Source: DASWUZ01 sp036401375
GTDB taxonomy: Bacteria; Acidobacteriota; Terriglobia; Terriglobales; Acidobacteriaceae
Length of the DNA stretch: 64,000 nt
Direction of reading: 5' to 3'
NCBI GenBank assembly: GCA_036401375.1
Contig: DASWVB010000002.1
Span: forward strand, 1 to 64,000
Shown: positions 8,536 through 17,771 of the stretch, piece by piece
Numbering within the stretch: the stretch's first letter is position 1
Layout of the letters: every line of letters begins with the position of its first letter
Notes under the pieces: generated by a model
Database searches by the model: none
Seen by the model: only the letters and a program-made list of their open reading frames with translations
What the model was told of the DNA's origin: nothing
Position numbers and translations under genes: made by a program

Positions 8536-9762
8536 CTACCTGGAGTGGCTTGCATGCAGCGGCTCAGGCTGATGTGAGACGGACCGGGTCGTCTGCCGAG
8601 CAAGCCTGGCGATCACCAGGAGCACGGAGACCAGCAGCAGAACGCTGACGGCTGTCGGCTTGGTGGGAGGCGGATCTTTGCTGAAGAGCACAGCGAAGAA
8701 GGAGAGGAGAACGGCAGCCGCAGTGTTGCGGATGCGGGCGTTCGGCAGCGTACGGAGCCACTCCACGTAGATGAAGACCGCCGGAATGATGGCGACGTCG
8801 GCATCGTAGAGCATCAGCCTGGGGTTGCTGACGATGGCCGTGACCAGCAGGGCGGGAACCCAGAGGCTCTCGGCTCCGGGTGCGTTCCTCTGGTTGCGCA
8901 GGAGCAGGAGGGCGGCGGCGAGCACTCCAGCGAGCAGGACGCAGGCGAGCAGTGCGCCTTTGCCCTGGAGCAGGCCCAACCGGTGACCTATACCGACGAA
9001 GAAGGAGAGGAAGCCCACTCCTGTATCGCCTTTGATCATAATCTGGCCAACTGTTCTCTGCTGGAAGGAGGCGTAGAGGGCCGGACTGCCAAAGCGCTGA
9101 GCGAGGTATGCGGCCACGGTCACGGCTACCGAGAGGGCACACTTCCATAGCTGTCGCTGACCCGCAAGCCAGGGCAGGATCAACAGCGCGAGGAAGGGAG
9201 GCTTGATCAATGCCGCAAAGACGACGGCGAGGTAGAACCATGTCCACTGGTTGCGCCGGAGGCCGCGAATGGCGGTGCCAAGGGTGAGCGCATAGAGCAG
9301 GGTGGCGATGTTGGCGGTGAGCAGCGAGCCCTCGGCGTAGGAGTTTGGCTCGAAGACGAAGACGATGTATGCGATCAGCGGCGTGAGCCACAGGCTGCGA
9401 GTGTAGCTGGTGGCAAGCATCCATGGAATGGCGGCCATGGCCAGACAGGTTGCAGCGAGGTAGAGGTACCATCCGGACCGCGCTGGGAAGATGTGCTTGA
9501 GGATCGCTCCGCCTCGCACAAAGAGCGGGGGATAGACGAAGGGCAGCTCGGTACCCTGGATGGAGTAGGGATCGGCGCCGGCGGCGGACTTGGCGATGGC
9601 GTTTGCGTAGATGCGTGCGTCCCAGAAGGGCTTGACCGTGCCGTGGAGCTGGGTCTTGTGAACTGCGAAGCTGATCGCGGCGAAGGTCAACGCCAGTAAG
9701 GCGTAGGCCAGGAGCTCCCGGGCCGGAAGGCGGGGGCTGGATGCGGTTGCTTCGGGGTTCAT
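8536..9762 (-). CDS. GT87 (DUF2029) family polytopic membrane protein
   Basis: A 408-residue protein with about ten hydrophobic segments. The loop after the first TM segment has the family hallmark, an acidic WDARIYANAI stretch followed by a DPYS and a YPPLF motif. This is the layout of GT87/DUF2029 enzymes, polyprenol-phosphate-dependent mannosyltransferases of the GT-C fold, where the Asp near the first periplasmic loop is catalytic. The actual sugar and acceptor are unknown here. There is no ribosome site; a TAATCT element lies seven bases before the ATG, suggesting a leaderless message. A second, diverged member lies at 13909-15201. Confidence 0.8.
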   Translation of the reverse strand: MNPEATASSPRLPARELLAYALLALTFAAISFAVHKTQLHGTVKPFWDARIYANAIAKSAAGADPYSIQGTELPFVYPPLFVRGGAILKHIFPARSGWYLYLAATCLAMAAIPWMLATSYTRSLWLTPLIAYIVFVFEPNSYAEGSLLTANIATLLYALTLGTAIRGLRRNQWTWFYLAVVFAALIKPPFLALLILPWLAGQRQLWKCALSVAVTVAAYLAQRFGSPALYASFQQRTVGQIMIKGDTGVGFLSFFVGIGHRLGLLQGKGALLACVLLAGVLAAALLLLRNQRNAPGAESLWVPALLVTAIVSNPRLMLYDADVAIIPAVFIYVEWLRTLPNARIRNTAAAVLLSFFAVLFSKDPPPTKPTAVSVLLLVSVLLVIARLARQTTRSVSHQPEPLHASHSR

Positions 9763-10121
9763 TGCGACTAGATTAGCACCGAGTCCGGCCCGCCCTGACG
9801 TGCTTATTTACTGGCTGGCGTGAGTTCGTGAGGGCGAGTTTCGGCAGGTCGAGCGCTGGGTGTTGCGAGCCGCAGCAGGTGCGGACGCCTTATCCACCTT
9901 TCCACAACGCTCCACAGCACTGCACCGGCTTCGGGCCTTGTGGAGTGGGCCGGCCGGGCGTACCTTCGTCCCAGTCAGACTGAAGGAACTCAGTTGATGC
10001 TGGTCCCGGAATGAGGCTAAGCGGTTGAGGGGAAGGCCGGTTGGGGCTGCGAACTAATTTCGGGAACAGCAGCAGGGTTGGAGTGGCAGCTTCCCGCCTG
10101 TGACGCCTATTTACTAGTAAA

Positions 10122-10137
10122 ATACAAGATGTAGTGG
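10122..10137 (+). promoter_or_regulatory. Candidate NrdR box
   Basis: The 16-mer atacaagatgtagtgg matches the NrdR consensus aCaCwAtATaTwGtgt at about 12 of 16 positions. It lies eight bases upstream of the -35 of the candidate nrdJ promoter. NrdR represses ribonucleotide reductase genes. NrdR boxes usually come in pairs; the second is not clear here. Confidence 0.5.
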
Positions 10138-10144
10138 TTCTCGC

Positions 10145-10173
10145 TTGACACGTACTACGTACAGCGGTACTTT
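10145..10173 (+). promoter_or_regulatory. Candidate nrdJ promoter
   Basis: A perfect -35 TTGACA (10145-10150), a 17-base spacer and TACTTT (10168-10173) as a weak -10. Its position just after the NrdR-like box supports it. Confidence 0.45.
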
Positions 10174-10421
10174 GCCCACTGCGGCTCTTGTTTTTTTGGT
10201 CACTGACGCCAGAGTTGAAGGTAGATGTAAGCGCCAGACCGAAGACACGCTGAGCCGGCAACAAGTCCAGAACCCACGAGTCCCTGAGTCTTTTATGGCC
10301 ATCGCTGCTGCTGCGATGGCGCTGCTCTCATACGCCTTTTTTCACCCGTTCTGCGAGCATCGCGCCACCCTGGCAAGCACCGGTGGCGGGATGAGCACCA
10401 ACACCACTTTCAGGAGCAAGA

Positions 10422-13400
10422 ATGTCCGAGACCGCCCCCCAGACCCTCAGCGCTGACCAGACCGCCAGCACCGCCCGGCACGCCACCGAAACCACCTCCA
10501 CCAGCCCTGCAGCAAAGAGTACTGCGGCGATCCCTGGCACATTCAAGAGCCCGGGCCTGCGCTTTCGGCGCTACTTCTCAAAGAACGGGGTCTCGCCCTA
10601 CGACGAGGTTGCGTGGGAGCAGCGCACCGCGCTGATCACGGACGCGACGGGGAAGCCCATCTTCGAGCAGAAAAACGTGGATGTGCCGGTCGACTGGTCG
10701 ATGACGGCGACCAACATCGTGGCGAGCAAGTACCTGCATGGCCAGCTTGACACCCCGGGGCGCGAATCGGGGGTGCGTGCTCTGGTGAGCCGGGTGGCGG
10801 AGACGATCCGGGACTGGGGGATGAACGGCGGCTACTTCGCGACGGCAGAGGACGCGGCGATCTTCCACGACGAGCTTGTGCACCTGCTGATCACGCAGAA
10901 GGTAGCGTTCAACTCGCCGGTGTGGTTCAACGTGGGTTGCGAGCGGCTTGAGCCCAACTCCGATGGGCAGAACTGGCACTGGAATCCGCATAGCTGCGCG
11001 GTCGAGTTTACGGCGAGCGGCTACAAGAATCCTCAGTGCTCAGCCTGCTTCATCAACGCGGTCGACGACTCGCTCGATTCGATCCTGACGCTGGCGAAGA
11101 CGGAGGGCATGCTCTTCAAATGGGGTTCGGGCACGGGGACAAACTTGTCGCCGATTCGTGGCTCAATGGAGCAGTTGTCGGGAGGCGGTACGGCCTCGGG
11201 GCCGTTGAGCTTCATGCGCGGATTTGACGCGTTTGCGGGCGTGATCAAGTCGGGCGGTAAGACGCGTCGCGCGGCCAAGATGGTTATCCTCAATGTCGAT
11301 CATCCGGATATCCTGGCGTTCATCGAGTGCAAGTCGAAGGAGGAGGCGAAGGCCTGGACGCTGATGCAGGCGGGCTACGACGGGTCGGGGCCGGATTCTG
11401 AGGCCTACTCGTCGATCTTCTTTCAGAACGCCAACAACTCGGTCCGGGTGACGGATGAGTTCATGCGGGCGGTGGAGCGGGATGGCGAGTTCACGACGCG
11501 CACCGTAAAGGACGGGGCGCCGGTCGAGACGATGAAGGCGCGCGACATCATGAAGAAGATTGCCGAGGCCACGTGGCAGTGTGGCGACCCGGGCATGCAG
11601 TACGACACGACGATCAACAAGTGGCACACCTCGAAGAACACGGGGCGCATCAACGCGTCGAACCCCTGCTCGGAGTACATGTTCCTCGACAACTCCGCGT
11701 GCAACCTGGCGAGCTTTAACCTGTTAAAGTTTTTGACGCCTGCCGGGGCGTTCGACATTGCGGCGTATCGCGAGTCGATCGACATCCTGATCACGGCGAT
11801 GGATATCCTCGTCGACAACTCGGGTTATCCGACCGAGTCGATCGCGCGCAACTCGCACGACTATCGTCCGCTCGGCTTGGGGTATGCGAACCTTGGCGCG
11901 CTGCTGATGGCGTTCGGGCTGCCGTACGACTCCGATGCAGGCCGCGACTTTGCCGGGACGGTGACGGCGATCATGAGCGGACAGGCTTATCTGCAATCCT
12001 CGAAGATCGCCGAGAGGTGCCAGCCCCTGGCAGCGGCGACGCCGTTGACTGCATCGGCGGAGCACCAGGGTGGCGCGTGCCCGGGCTTCTACGTCAACCG
12101 GGAGCCGTTCCTGGATGTGATCCGCATGCATCGCGCCGAGGTGAACAAGATCGGCAAGAGCCGCCAGTCGGCTGAGCCCTTCACGGCGCCGCAGCTCGAT
12201 GAGTTGATCGAGGCGAGCAAGGATTGCTGGGACAAGGCGCTTGCCCACGGCGAGAGGCATGGCTACCGCAACTCGCAGGTGACGGTGCTTGCGCCGACGG
12301 GGACGATCGGCTTCATGATGGACTGCGATACGACGGGGATCGAGCCCGACCTGGCGCTGGTGAAGTACAAGAAACTCGTAGGCGGCGGCATGATCAAGAT
12401 CGTCAACAACACGGTTCCTGCTGCTCTCTTCAAGCTTGGCTATAGCGGAGACCAGGTTGACGCGATCGTGAGCTATATCGACGCGACCGGCACGATCGAG
12501 GGCGCGCCGGCCATCAAGCCCGAGCACCTGGCGTGCTTCGACTGCTCGTTCAAGCCGGCCAAGGGCACGCGCTCCATCAACTACATGGGCCACGTGAAGA
12601 TGATGGCAGCGGCGCAGCCGTTTCTCTCGGGTGCGATCTCGAAGACGGTGAACCTGCCGCACGACTGCAACCTGGACGACATTGCCGAGGCTTATCTCGA
12701 GTCGTGGCGGCTGGGCCTGAAGGCTGTAGCTGTTTATCGCGATGGATCGAAGGGCGGGCAGCCGCTCAACACCTCGGACGGCAAGGGCGCGACGGCGATC
12801 AAGAACGCGAAGGACACCTCTGACCAGGTGATCAGCGCTGCGGCGGACCGTGTGATGGCTGCGCTGGCGGCGGGGAGCATGGGAGCGGAGTCTGATCTGA
12901 AGACGCTCGAAGCGAAGCTGTCGGAGAAGCTCGAGGTCACGTCGCGCAGTGTGCTGGCGGCAGCGAATTCTTTCGCAGCAGCGCTCACGCAGGCGGTCAC
13001 AATGGTGCCGGGCGAGGGTGAGGTGCTGATCTCTTCGCAGGACCTCAACGCACCGCCGAAGGCAGTTCGTCATCGGCTGCCTGAGGAGCGTGCTTCGCTG
13101 ACGCACAAGTTCTCGATCGCAGGTCACGAGGGCTACATCACGGTGGGTCTCTATCCCAACGGCCAGCCGGGCGAGATCTTCGTCAAGATGGCCAAGGAGG
13201 GTTCGACCGTCTCGGGGCTGATGGATTCGTTTGCCACGTGCGTCTCGCTGGCGCTGCAACACGGGGTTCCGCTGAAGGTGCTGTGCGAGAAGTTTGCTCA
13301 CCTGCGGTTCGAGCCCTCCGGATGGACGGGCAACGAGCAGATCGGCTACGCGAAGTCGATCATGGATTACATCTTCCGCTGGATCCAGGTACGCTTCCTC

Positions 13401-13802
13401 TCGGGAACGCAGCTGGCTCTGTTCGCCGGGATGGGTGGAGTGCCCGCGTCATCGGCTGCTACTTCGATGCTGAGCGATGAGGAGGCTGCGAACGCGCAGA
13501 GTGAACGGGTGGAGCAGGCGCGCCTGCACTTTACCGCTGACCAGCACTCGTCATCACGAGGGGATGGAGCTACCTCTGCACCGCGGGGCGGGATACTGCC
13601 GGAGGTCAGGGCTACGGCGGCTGCGTCGGCGCATCCTCTGCAGGCGCCTGACCGCGGTATCTATCACCATGCAGCCGATGCCATGAAGGGCATGTATGAC
13701 ATGGGAGATGCGCCGAGCTGTCTCACGTGCGGGGCGATCATGGTACGGAACGGAAGCTGCTATCGCTGCATGTCGTGCGGGTCGACCAGCGGCTGCAGTT
13801 AG
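10422..13802 (+). CDS. nrdJ: Vitamin B12-dependent ribonucleotide reductase (class II)
   Basis: A 1126-residue adenosylcobalamin-dependent reductase that turns ribonucleotides into deoxyribonucleotides. It needs no oxygen-built radical and works with or without air. The active-site cysteines are visible: C209 (SACFINAV), the NPCSE loop (N414, C416, E418) and C427 (SACNLAS). The barrel region has the substrate-binding APTGTIGFMM motif. Residues about 900-1030 match the NrdJ C-terminal extension, and the tail carries the CLTCG and CYRCMSCG Cys pairs that act as redox or zinc-binding shuttle, ending in GCS. AGGAG precedes the ATG. A NrdR-type box upstream and a strong terminator downstream make it a single-gene unit. 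Confidence 0.96.
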   Translation: MSETAPQTLSADQTASTARHATETTSTSPAAKSTAAIPGTFKSPGLRFRRYFSKNGVSPYDEVAWEQRTALITDATGKPIFEQKNVDVPVDWSMTATNIVASKYLHGQLDTPGRESGVRALVSRVAETIRDWGMNGGYFATAEDAAIFHDELVHLLITQKVAFNSPVWFNVGCERLEPNSDGQNWHWNPHSCAVEFTASGYKNPQCSACFINAVDDSLDSILTLAKTEGMLFKWGSGTGTNLSPIRGSMEQLSGGGTASGPLSFMRGFDAFAGVIKSGGKTRRAAKMVILNVDHPDILAFIECKSKEEAKAWTLMQAGYDGSGPDSEAYSSIFFQNANNSVRVTDEFMRAVERDGEFTTRTVKDGAPVETMKARDIMKKIAEATWQCGDPGMQYDTTINKWHTSKNTGRINASNPCSEYMFLDNSACNLASFNLLKFLTPAGAFDIAAYRESIDILITAMDILVDNSGYPTESIARNSHDYRPLGLGYANLGALLMAFGLPYDSDAGRDFAGTVTAIMSGQAYLQSSKIAERCQPLAAATPLTASAEHQGGACPGFYVNREPFLDVIRMHRAEVNKIGKSRQSAEPFTAPQLDELIEASKDCWDKALAHGERHGYRNSQVTVLAPTGTIGFMMDCDTTGIEPDLALVKYKKLVGGGMIKIVNNTVPAALFKLGYSGDQVDAIVSYIDATGTIEGAPAIKPEHLACFDCSFKPAKGTRSINYMGHVKMMAAAQPFLSGAISKTVNLPHDCNLDDIAEAYLESWRLGLKAVAVYRDGSKGGQPLNTSDGKGATAIKNAKDTSDQVISAAADRVMAALAAGSMGAESDLKTLEAKLSEKLEVTSRSVLAAANSFAAALTQAVTMVPGEGEVLISSQDLNAPPKAVRHRLPEERASLTHKFSIAGHEGYITVGLYPNGQPGEIFVKMAKEGSTVSGLMDSFATCVSLALQHGVPLKVLCEKFAHLRFEPSGWTGNEQIGYAKSIMDYIFRWIQVRFLSGTQLALFAGMGGVPASSAATSMLSDEEAANAQSERVEQARLHFTADQHSSSRGDGATSAPRGGILPEVRATAAASAHPLQAPDRGIYHHAADAMKGMYDMGDAPSCLTCGAIMVRNGSCYRCMSCGSTSGCS

Positions 13803-13840
13803 AATGTTTCGCAACGTGCCAGATAGTCTGGTTAATAGAA

Positions 13841-13880
13841 AAAGAATCCTCTCGACCTGCCGGCGAGAGGATTCTTTTTT
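13841..13880 (+). terminator. Bidirectional rho-independent terminator
   Basis: A perfect 14-bp stem (13841-13854 aaagaatcctctcg with 13864-13877) with a nine-base loop and T6 after it; the A-rich left flank gives a T-run on the other strand. It lies between nrdJ and the convergent GT87 gene and can serve both. Confidence 0.93.
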
Positions 13881-13908
13881 ATGCCAGTCGAGTAACTCGT
13901 ATGCCGAG

Positions 13909-15201
13909 TTAGACGGATGGCTGAGATAGTTCGCGTTGGAGATCTATGGAGTGGACGCGCAATGCCGGCCGCGAGAGCAGCCTCCACGCTGCAATGATGA
14001 TGGTGATGAGCAGCAGTGTCAGCGATGAGAGGGTGCGGCTTGAGTTGTTCGACTTATATAAGTGGAGAAGGTCGAGCAGAGTCTGACGCCAGATGAGCAG
14101 CGCGGGCAGAGCCAGCAACATCTGGCAGGGTAAGTCGACAGTACCGATGAGCGCGACACCGACCGCATAGGCGCAGAGGTCATAGCCCTGCAATGGCTGA
14201 CCTACTCCCGTGGCGAAGATAAGCAGCATCATGCCCAGTGAGCTGCGGGTGAGTGTCTGCCCTGAGCGGCGGATCACCCAGGCGGTGAGCGCCATAACCA
14301 GCAGCAGCGAAAGCATGCCAATCACCTGCGCGGGCTTGTGGGCGAGGCCGTACCGCATCAGCAGCGAGACCAGCCCGATCTCGTGAGAGGCGTCATTGAT
14401 GGGCAGGGCGGCGTAGGTATGCATGGCGTTGAGGTAGCTTGTGACGAGGTTCCTGTCGACAGCGGCTGCATAGGCGAAGACGCCAGCGACGATGCCCATG
14501 GCGATCCATGTCGCGCGACGCATCTTCGGTTCAAAGATAAAGATGAAAAGCAGCACTGGACCGGAGAGGTGGGGCTTTGATGTAGCTATAACTATGCCGA
14601 TGACAATAAGCCAGGCGCGGCCGGTACGGCACCCGGCCAGAGCGACTGCGCAGGCGGCAGTTACGAATACGGAAGTCTGCCCGGTGACTATGGTTCCAGT
14701 TACGCCACCTATGGTGGAAGCTATAACTACCCAGAACCATTGCAACGAACTGAGCGGCTCCCCAACCATCTCGCGGACCAGGGTATAGCATGCCCAGAAG
14801 AGAGCCATCGCCGCTGCGAAGTTCATCAGCGAGAATATCTTCGCGGCCACCAGCCACTTGAAGGGGGCCATGGGCAGGACGACCAGCATTAATGTGGGTA
14901 AGTAAGCTACGAATTGCGCAGGTGTATGTATGCCAAAGGTAGATTGAAACATGGTGTCATAGGTCAGGGGCTCGTAGGGCGACTTACCGGTGGCCCAGCA
15001 TTTGGCTGCCACGTAGAAGTAGCGGGTATCTATATCTTTCGAGCGTGCCTCGACGAAGCGCGCATCCTTGTAGACGCCGGAGTAGTAGACGCTGCCGGCA
15101 ACGAGGCAGATCGCAATCAGGGCGAGGATGTACTGAGGCACAAATCTGTGGCTTGAAAGACTGGGCTTCATACTGGCCATCGTACCATTCAGCCAACGCA
15201 T
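13909..15201 (-). CDS. GT87 (DUF2029) family polytopic membrane protein
   Basis: A 430-residue multi-pass membrane protein with about ten TM segments. After the first TM comes DIDTRYFYVAAKCWATGKSPYEPLTYD, here cut into DIDTRYFYVAAK and GKSPYEP; this is the GT87 loop with the conserved acidic pair and the SPY motif. The TGTIVTGQTS segment also fits. It is probably a lipid-linked-sugar-dependent glycosyltransferase, acceptor unknown. Three start codons are possible (15201, 15180, 15171), none with a clear ribosome site. It is only distantly like the protein at 8536-9762, so the pair is not a recent duplication. Confidence 0.75.
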   Translation of the reverse strand: MRWLNGTMASMKPSLSSHRFVPQYILALIAICLVAGSVYYSGVYKDARFVEARSKDIDTRYFYVAAKCWATGKSPYEPLTYDTMFQSTFGIHTPAQFVAYLPTLMLVVLPMAPFKWLVAAKIFSLMNFAAAMALFWACYTLVREMVGEPLSSLQWFWVVIASTIGGVTGTIVTGQTSVFVTAACAVALAGCRTGRAWLIVIGIVIATSKPHLSGPVLLFIFIFEPKMRRATWIAMGIVAGVFAYAAAVDRNLVTSYLNAMHTYAALPINDASHEIGLVSLLMRYGLAHKPAQVIGMLSLLLVMALTAWVIRRSGQTLTRSSLGMMLLIFATGVGQPLQGYDLCAYAVGVALIGTVDLPCQMLLALPALLIWRQTLLDLLHLYKSNNSSRTLSSLTLLLITIIIAAWRLLSRPALRVHSIDLQRELSQPSV

Positions 15202-15275
15202 ATCAGCCGCAGAGCGGGCGCGGCTACGGCACAGCGGATCAATACCCGGGAGGACAAGGTAACGTTGCGCGACCT

Positions 15276-15632
15276 CTAAGTCTTCCGGGTCGCACTCTCC
15301 GCGTCGTCCACGGTCGGGAACATGGGGATGAGGCTATCGACCTGGCTCAGCTTGAACAGCTCCAGCACCCGGTAGTTGACGCCGGTGGCGAGAAGCTTGT
15401 GGCCGAACTTGCCGGAAGAGACAAAGTAGGCGATGACCGCGCCCATGCCCGCTGAATCCATATAAGGAACTGCAGCCAGATCGAGGATGGTGAGGGGCGG
15501 GGTCTCACTGCGCAGTTCAGCCTGGAACGGAAAGAGGTTGTTCAAGGTGAGTGGGCCCTCGAGGCGCAGGATACGCGTGCCGGGAGCCTTGCCCTGCAGC
15601 CGTTCGATGGTCAGCGGATCATTGATTGCCAT
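15276..15632 (-). CDS. STAS-domain protein (anti-sigma factor antagonist-like)
   Basis: A 118-residue single STAS domain starting MAINDPLTIERL. The hallmark ILDLAAVPYMDSAGMGAVIAY is the STAS phosphorylation loop, with the serine of DSAG as the usual phospho-site. Such proteins free a sigma factor by binding an anti-sigma kinase. No partner kinase gene lies nearby, so its target is unknown. The frame is open upstream to 15836, but that stretch has no family similarity and would overlap the proS start; I chose the ATG at 15632. TACACT eight bases upstream may be the -10 of a leaderless message. Confidence 0.85.
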   Translation of the reverse strand: MAINDPLTIERLQGKAPGTRILRLEGPLTLNNLFPFQAELRSETPPLTILDLAAVPYMDSAGMGAVIAYFVSSGKFGHKLLATGVNYRVLELFKLSQVDSLIPMFPTVDDAESATRKT

Positions 15633-15804
15633 AAGGGGTAAGTGTATGCAAAGCGGGCGGGCATTTCTGTTACAGGGCTGTGAATCTGCGCGTCGCCGGG
15701 CGGGAACATTTAGAATGAAGTCTTTGTAAGAGAGCGCGCTTTTGCGGCTCCGGTGAGCATGTCTTCTGATATGCAGGGCGCTTGAGAACGCCAGAAAGTG
15801 ACGC

Positions 15805-17628
15805 ATGCATCGTTGGTCGAAGTTGTTTGTTCCCACGCTTCGCGAGGCGCCCGCTGACGCGGAGGTGGCCAGTCACAAGCTGCTGCTGCGCGCCGGGTAT
15901 GTGCGCCAGCTCGGCGCCGGCATCTACTCCTACCTGCCGCTCGGCCAGCGCTCGATCAACAAGATCGTCGGGATCGTGCGGCAGGAGATGGACCGCATCG
16001 GGCAGGAGTTTCTGCTGCCTGCGTTGAACCCGCGGGAGGTTTGGGAGGCGAGCGGTCGCTGGTCGGGGATGGGTGAGAACATGTTCCGCCTGAGAGACCG
16101 CAAGGGCGCCGAGCTGTGCCTGGCGATGACCCATGAAGAGGTGATGACCGACATCGCCCGCAAGGAGCTGCGCAGCTATAAGCAGCTGCCCCAGATCTGG
16201 TACCAAATCCAGACGAAGTTCCGCGATGAGCCGCGGCCGAAGTCGGGGCTGCTGAGGGTGCGCCAGTTCCTGATGAAGGATGCTTACTCGTTCGATATGG
16301 ACGCGGCGGGGCTGGATCGCAGCTTCGAGCTGCACGATGCGGCCTATCGCAGGATTTTTTCGCGCTGCGGTCTGCAGTTCGTCTCGGTGGAGGCGGATTC
16401 GGGTGCGATGGGCGGCTCGCAGTCGCAGGAGTTCATGGTCTATACCGATGCGGGTGAGGACCTGATTGCGAGCTGCCCGGTGTGCGGGTACGCAGCCAAT
16501 ATCGAGAAGGCGACCTCGCGTCTCGACCCGGCTGAGGACCTTGCCGCTACGGGTGATGGCACGCCTGAGCTGGTGGCTACACCTGGTCAGCGTACCGTCG
16601 ATGAGGTTGCGGTCTTTCTCGGGATCAGACAGACGCAGCAGATGAAGACGATGGCTTACATGGCGGAATTTCCTGGGCGCGAGTCTTCGCGCGAGGCGGC
16701 CAGCCACGACGGGGCAGGAGAAGGCCGGGCCAGCGATGTTCCCGTGGTCGTCCTGCTGCGGGGCGATCACCAGGTGAACGAAGCGAAGCTCGCCAGCGTA
16801 CTACCTGGAGGAGTGCTGCGCCCGATGCATGACGGCGAGATCGCGCATTATTTTCACGCGCCGGCCGGCTACCTGGGGCCGATCGGCCTTGCGGCGGCGA
16901 AGAAGGTGGGCTCGGAGGGCGTGACTATCGTGCTCGATGCTGCCCTGGAGGGCCGTTTGAAGCTGAATGGCGGCGCCAACCAGGAGGGCTATCACCTCCG
17001 AAACATCACTCCGGGCCGCGACTTCGAGTGGACGATTGTGTCTGACATACGCAACGTGGCAGAGGGAGAGGCATGCCCCACGGCGGGCTGCGCGGGCAGG
17101 CTCAAGGTGGCGAAGGCGGTCGAGATTGGTCATATCTTCAAGCTTGGATACAAGTATTCCGAGAGCATGGGTGCCCGTGTGCTTGACCTTGGCGGCAAAG
17201 AGGTAACGCCGATCATGGGCAGCTATGGCATCGGGATAGAGCGCATTCTGACGTCGGCCATCGAGCAGAGTCATGATGCGAACGGGTTCTGGCTGCCGCT
17301 CTCGATTGCGCCCTACCAGGTGGTGGTCACGGTGACGAATACGACGGACGCGGCCCTGTTCGCGGCCGGAGAAAAGATCGCGGTGGAGCTCGATGCTGCG
17401 GGGTTCGACGTGCTCTTGGATGACCGCGACGAGAGAGCCGGCGTCAAATTCAAAGACGCCGATCTGATCGGCGTGCCTTACCGCATCAACGTGGGGAAGA
17501 AAGTAGCGGAGGGCAGGGTCGAGCTGGTCGATCGTGCCTCGGCGAAGAGCAGCGATGTGCCCATCGGGGAAGTAGCGGCGCACCTGAGAGCCAAGACGGG
17601 CTCTAAGCTCGAGGCCGCATCTATGTAG
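15805..17628 (+). CDS. proS: Prolyl-tRNA synthetase
   Basis: A 607-residue class II synthetase that charges tRNA-Pro. Motif 1 is around residues 30-70 (RAGYVRQLGAGIYSYLPLG), motif 2 is FRDEPRPKSGLLRVRQFLMKD (cut here as FRDEPRPKSGLLR and QFLMKDAYSFD), and motif 3 is GSYGIGIERIL. The bacterial-type editing insertion lies at about 225-410 and clears misacylated alanine. The C-terminal anticodon-binding domain begins near 490 with APYQVVV. The length matches the long bacterial ProS type. No clear ribosome site. It is the first gene of a stretch followed by the PBP gene 143 bases on. Confidence 0.97.
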   Translation: MHRWSKLFVPTLREAPADAEVASHKLLLRAGYVRQLGAGIYSYLPLGQRSINKIVGIVRQEMDRIGQEFLLPALNPREVWEASGRWSGMGENMFRLRDRKGAELCLAMTHEEVMTDIARKELRSYKQLPQIWYQIQTKFRDEPRPKSGLLRVRQFLMKDAYSFDMDAAGLDRSFELHDAAYRRIFSRCGLQFVSVEADSGAMGGSQSQEFMVYTDAGEDLIASCPVCGYAANIEKATSRLDPAEDLAATGDGTPELVATPGQRTVDEVAVFLGIRQTQQMKTMAYMAEFPGRESSREAASHDGAGEGRASDVPVVVLLRGDHQVNEAKLASVLPGGVLRPMHDGEIAHYFHAPAGYLGPIGLAAAKKVGSEGVTIVLDAALEGRLKLNGGANQEGYHLRNITPGRDFEWTIVSDIRNVAEGEACPTAGCAGRLKVAKAVEIGHIFKLGYKYSESMGARVLDLGGKEVTPIMGSYGIGIERILTSAIEQSHDANGFWLPLSIAPYQVVVTVTNTTDAALFAAGEKIAVELDAAGFDVLLDDRDERAGVKFKDADLIGVPYRINVGKKVAEGRVELVDRASAKSSDVPIGEVAAHLRAKTGSKLEAASM

Positions 17629-17657
17629 GGCAAGAGGCAGGGTAGGGCAAGAGGCAG
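17625..17657. repeat. Two 16-bp direct repeats at the proS stop
   Basis: gtagggcaagaggcag occurs at 17625-17640 and again at 17642-17657. The first copy contains the proS TAG. Confidence 0.85.
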
Positions 17658-17771
17658 CGCGGGATGCACTGCAGCGGCGCGAGCAAAGGGCGGAGCAGTG
17701 GCAACGGTGCAGAGGTACAAAGGGCGCAGCTACTAGAATAAGGTTGGAAGGCTTGCGATGGGCGACATAGC

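Larger units (their letters stand above)
9763..10421. other. Divergent intergenic region upstream of nrdJ, 659 bp
   Basis: Lies between the minus-strand GT87 gene and nrdJ. It holds a perfect 12-bp palindrome (10110-10121, tttactagtaaa), a NrdR-box-like element (10122-10137) and a promoter (10145-10173). A leader of about 240 bases would precede the nrdJ start. No conserved cobalamin-riboswitch box could be recognised, and the ORFs here look non-coding. Confidence 0.55.

Noticed and set aside
8370..8603. 77-residue ORF spanning the 15-bp repeat
   Set aside because: Made of the repeat itself (VVLAP units) and overlapping two genes; no start signal.
9840..10421. Possible cobalamin riboswitch before the B12-dependent nrdJ
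   Set aside because: The conserved B12-box sequence could not be found; a covariance-model search would be decisive.
11724..13301. 525-residue ORF antisense to nrdJ
   Set aside because: The nrdJ frame is conserved with active-site residues; the antisense frame has Arg/His-rich noise.
15670..16770. 366-residue minus-strand ORF across the proS start
   Set aside because: Shadow of proS; Arg/His/Leu-rich and without domain.
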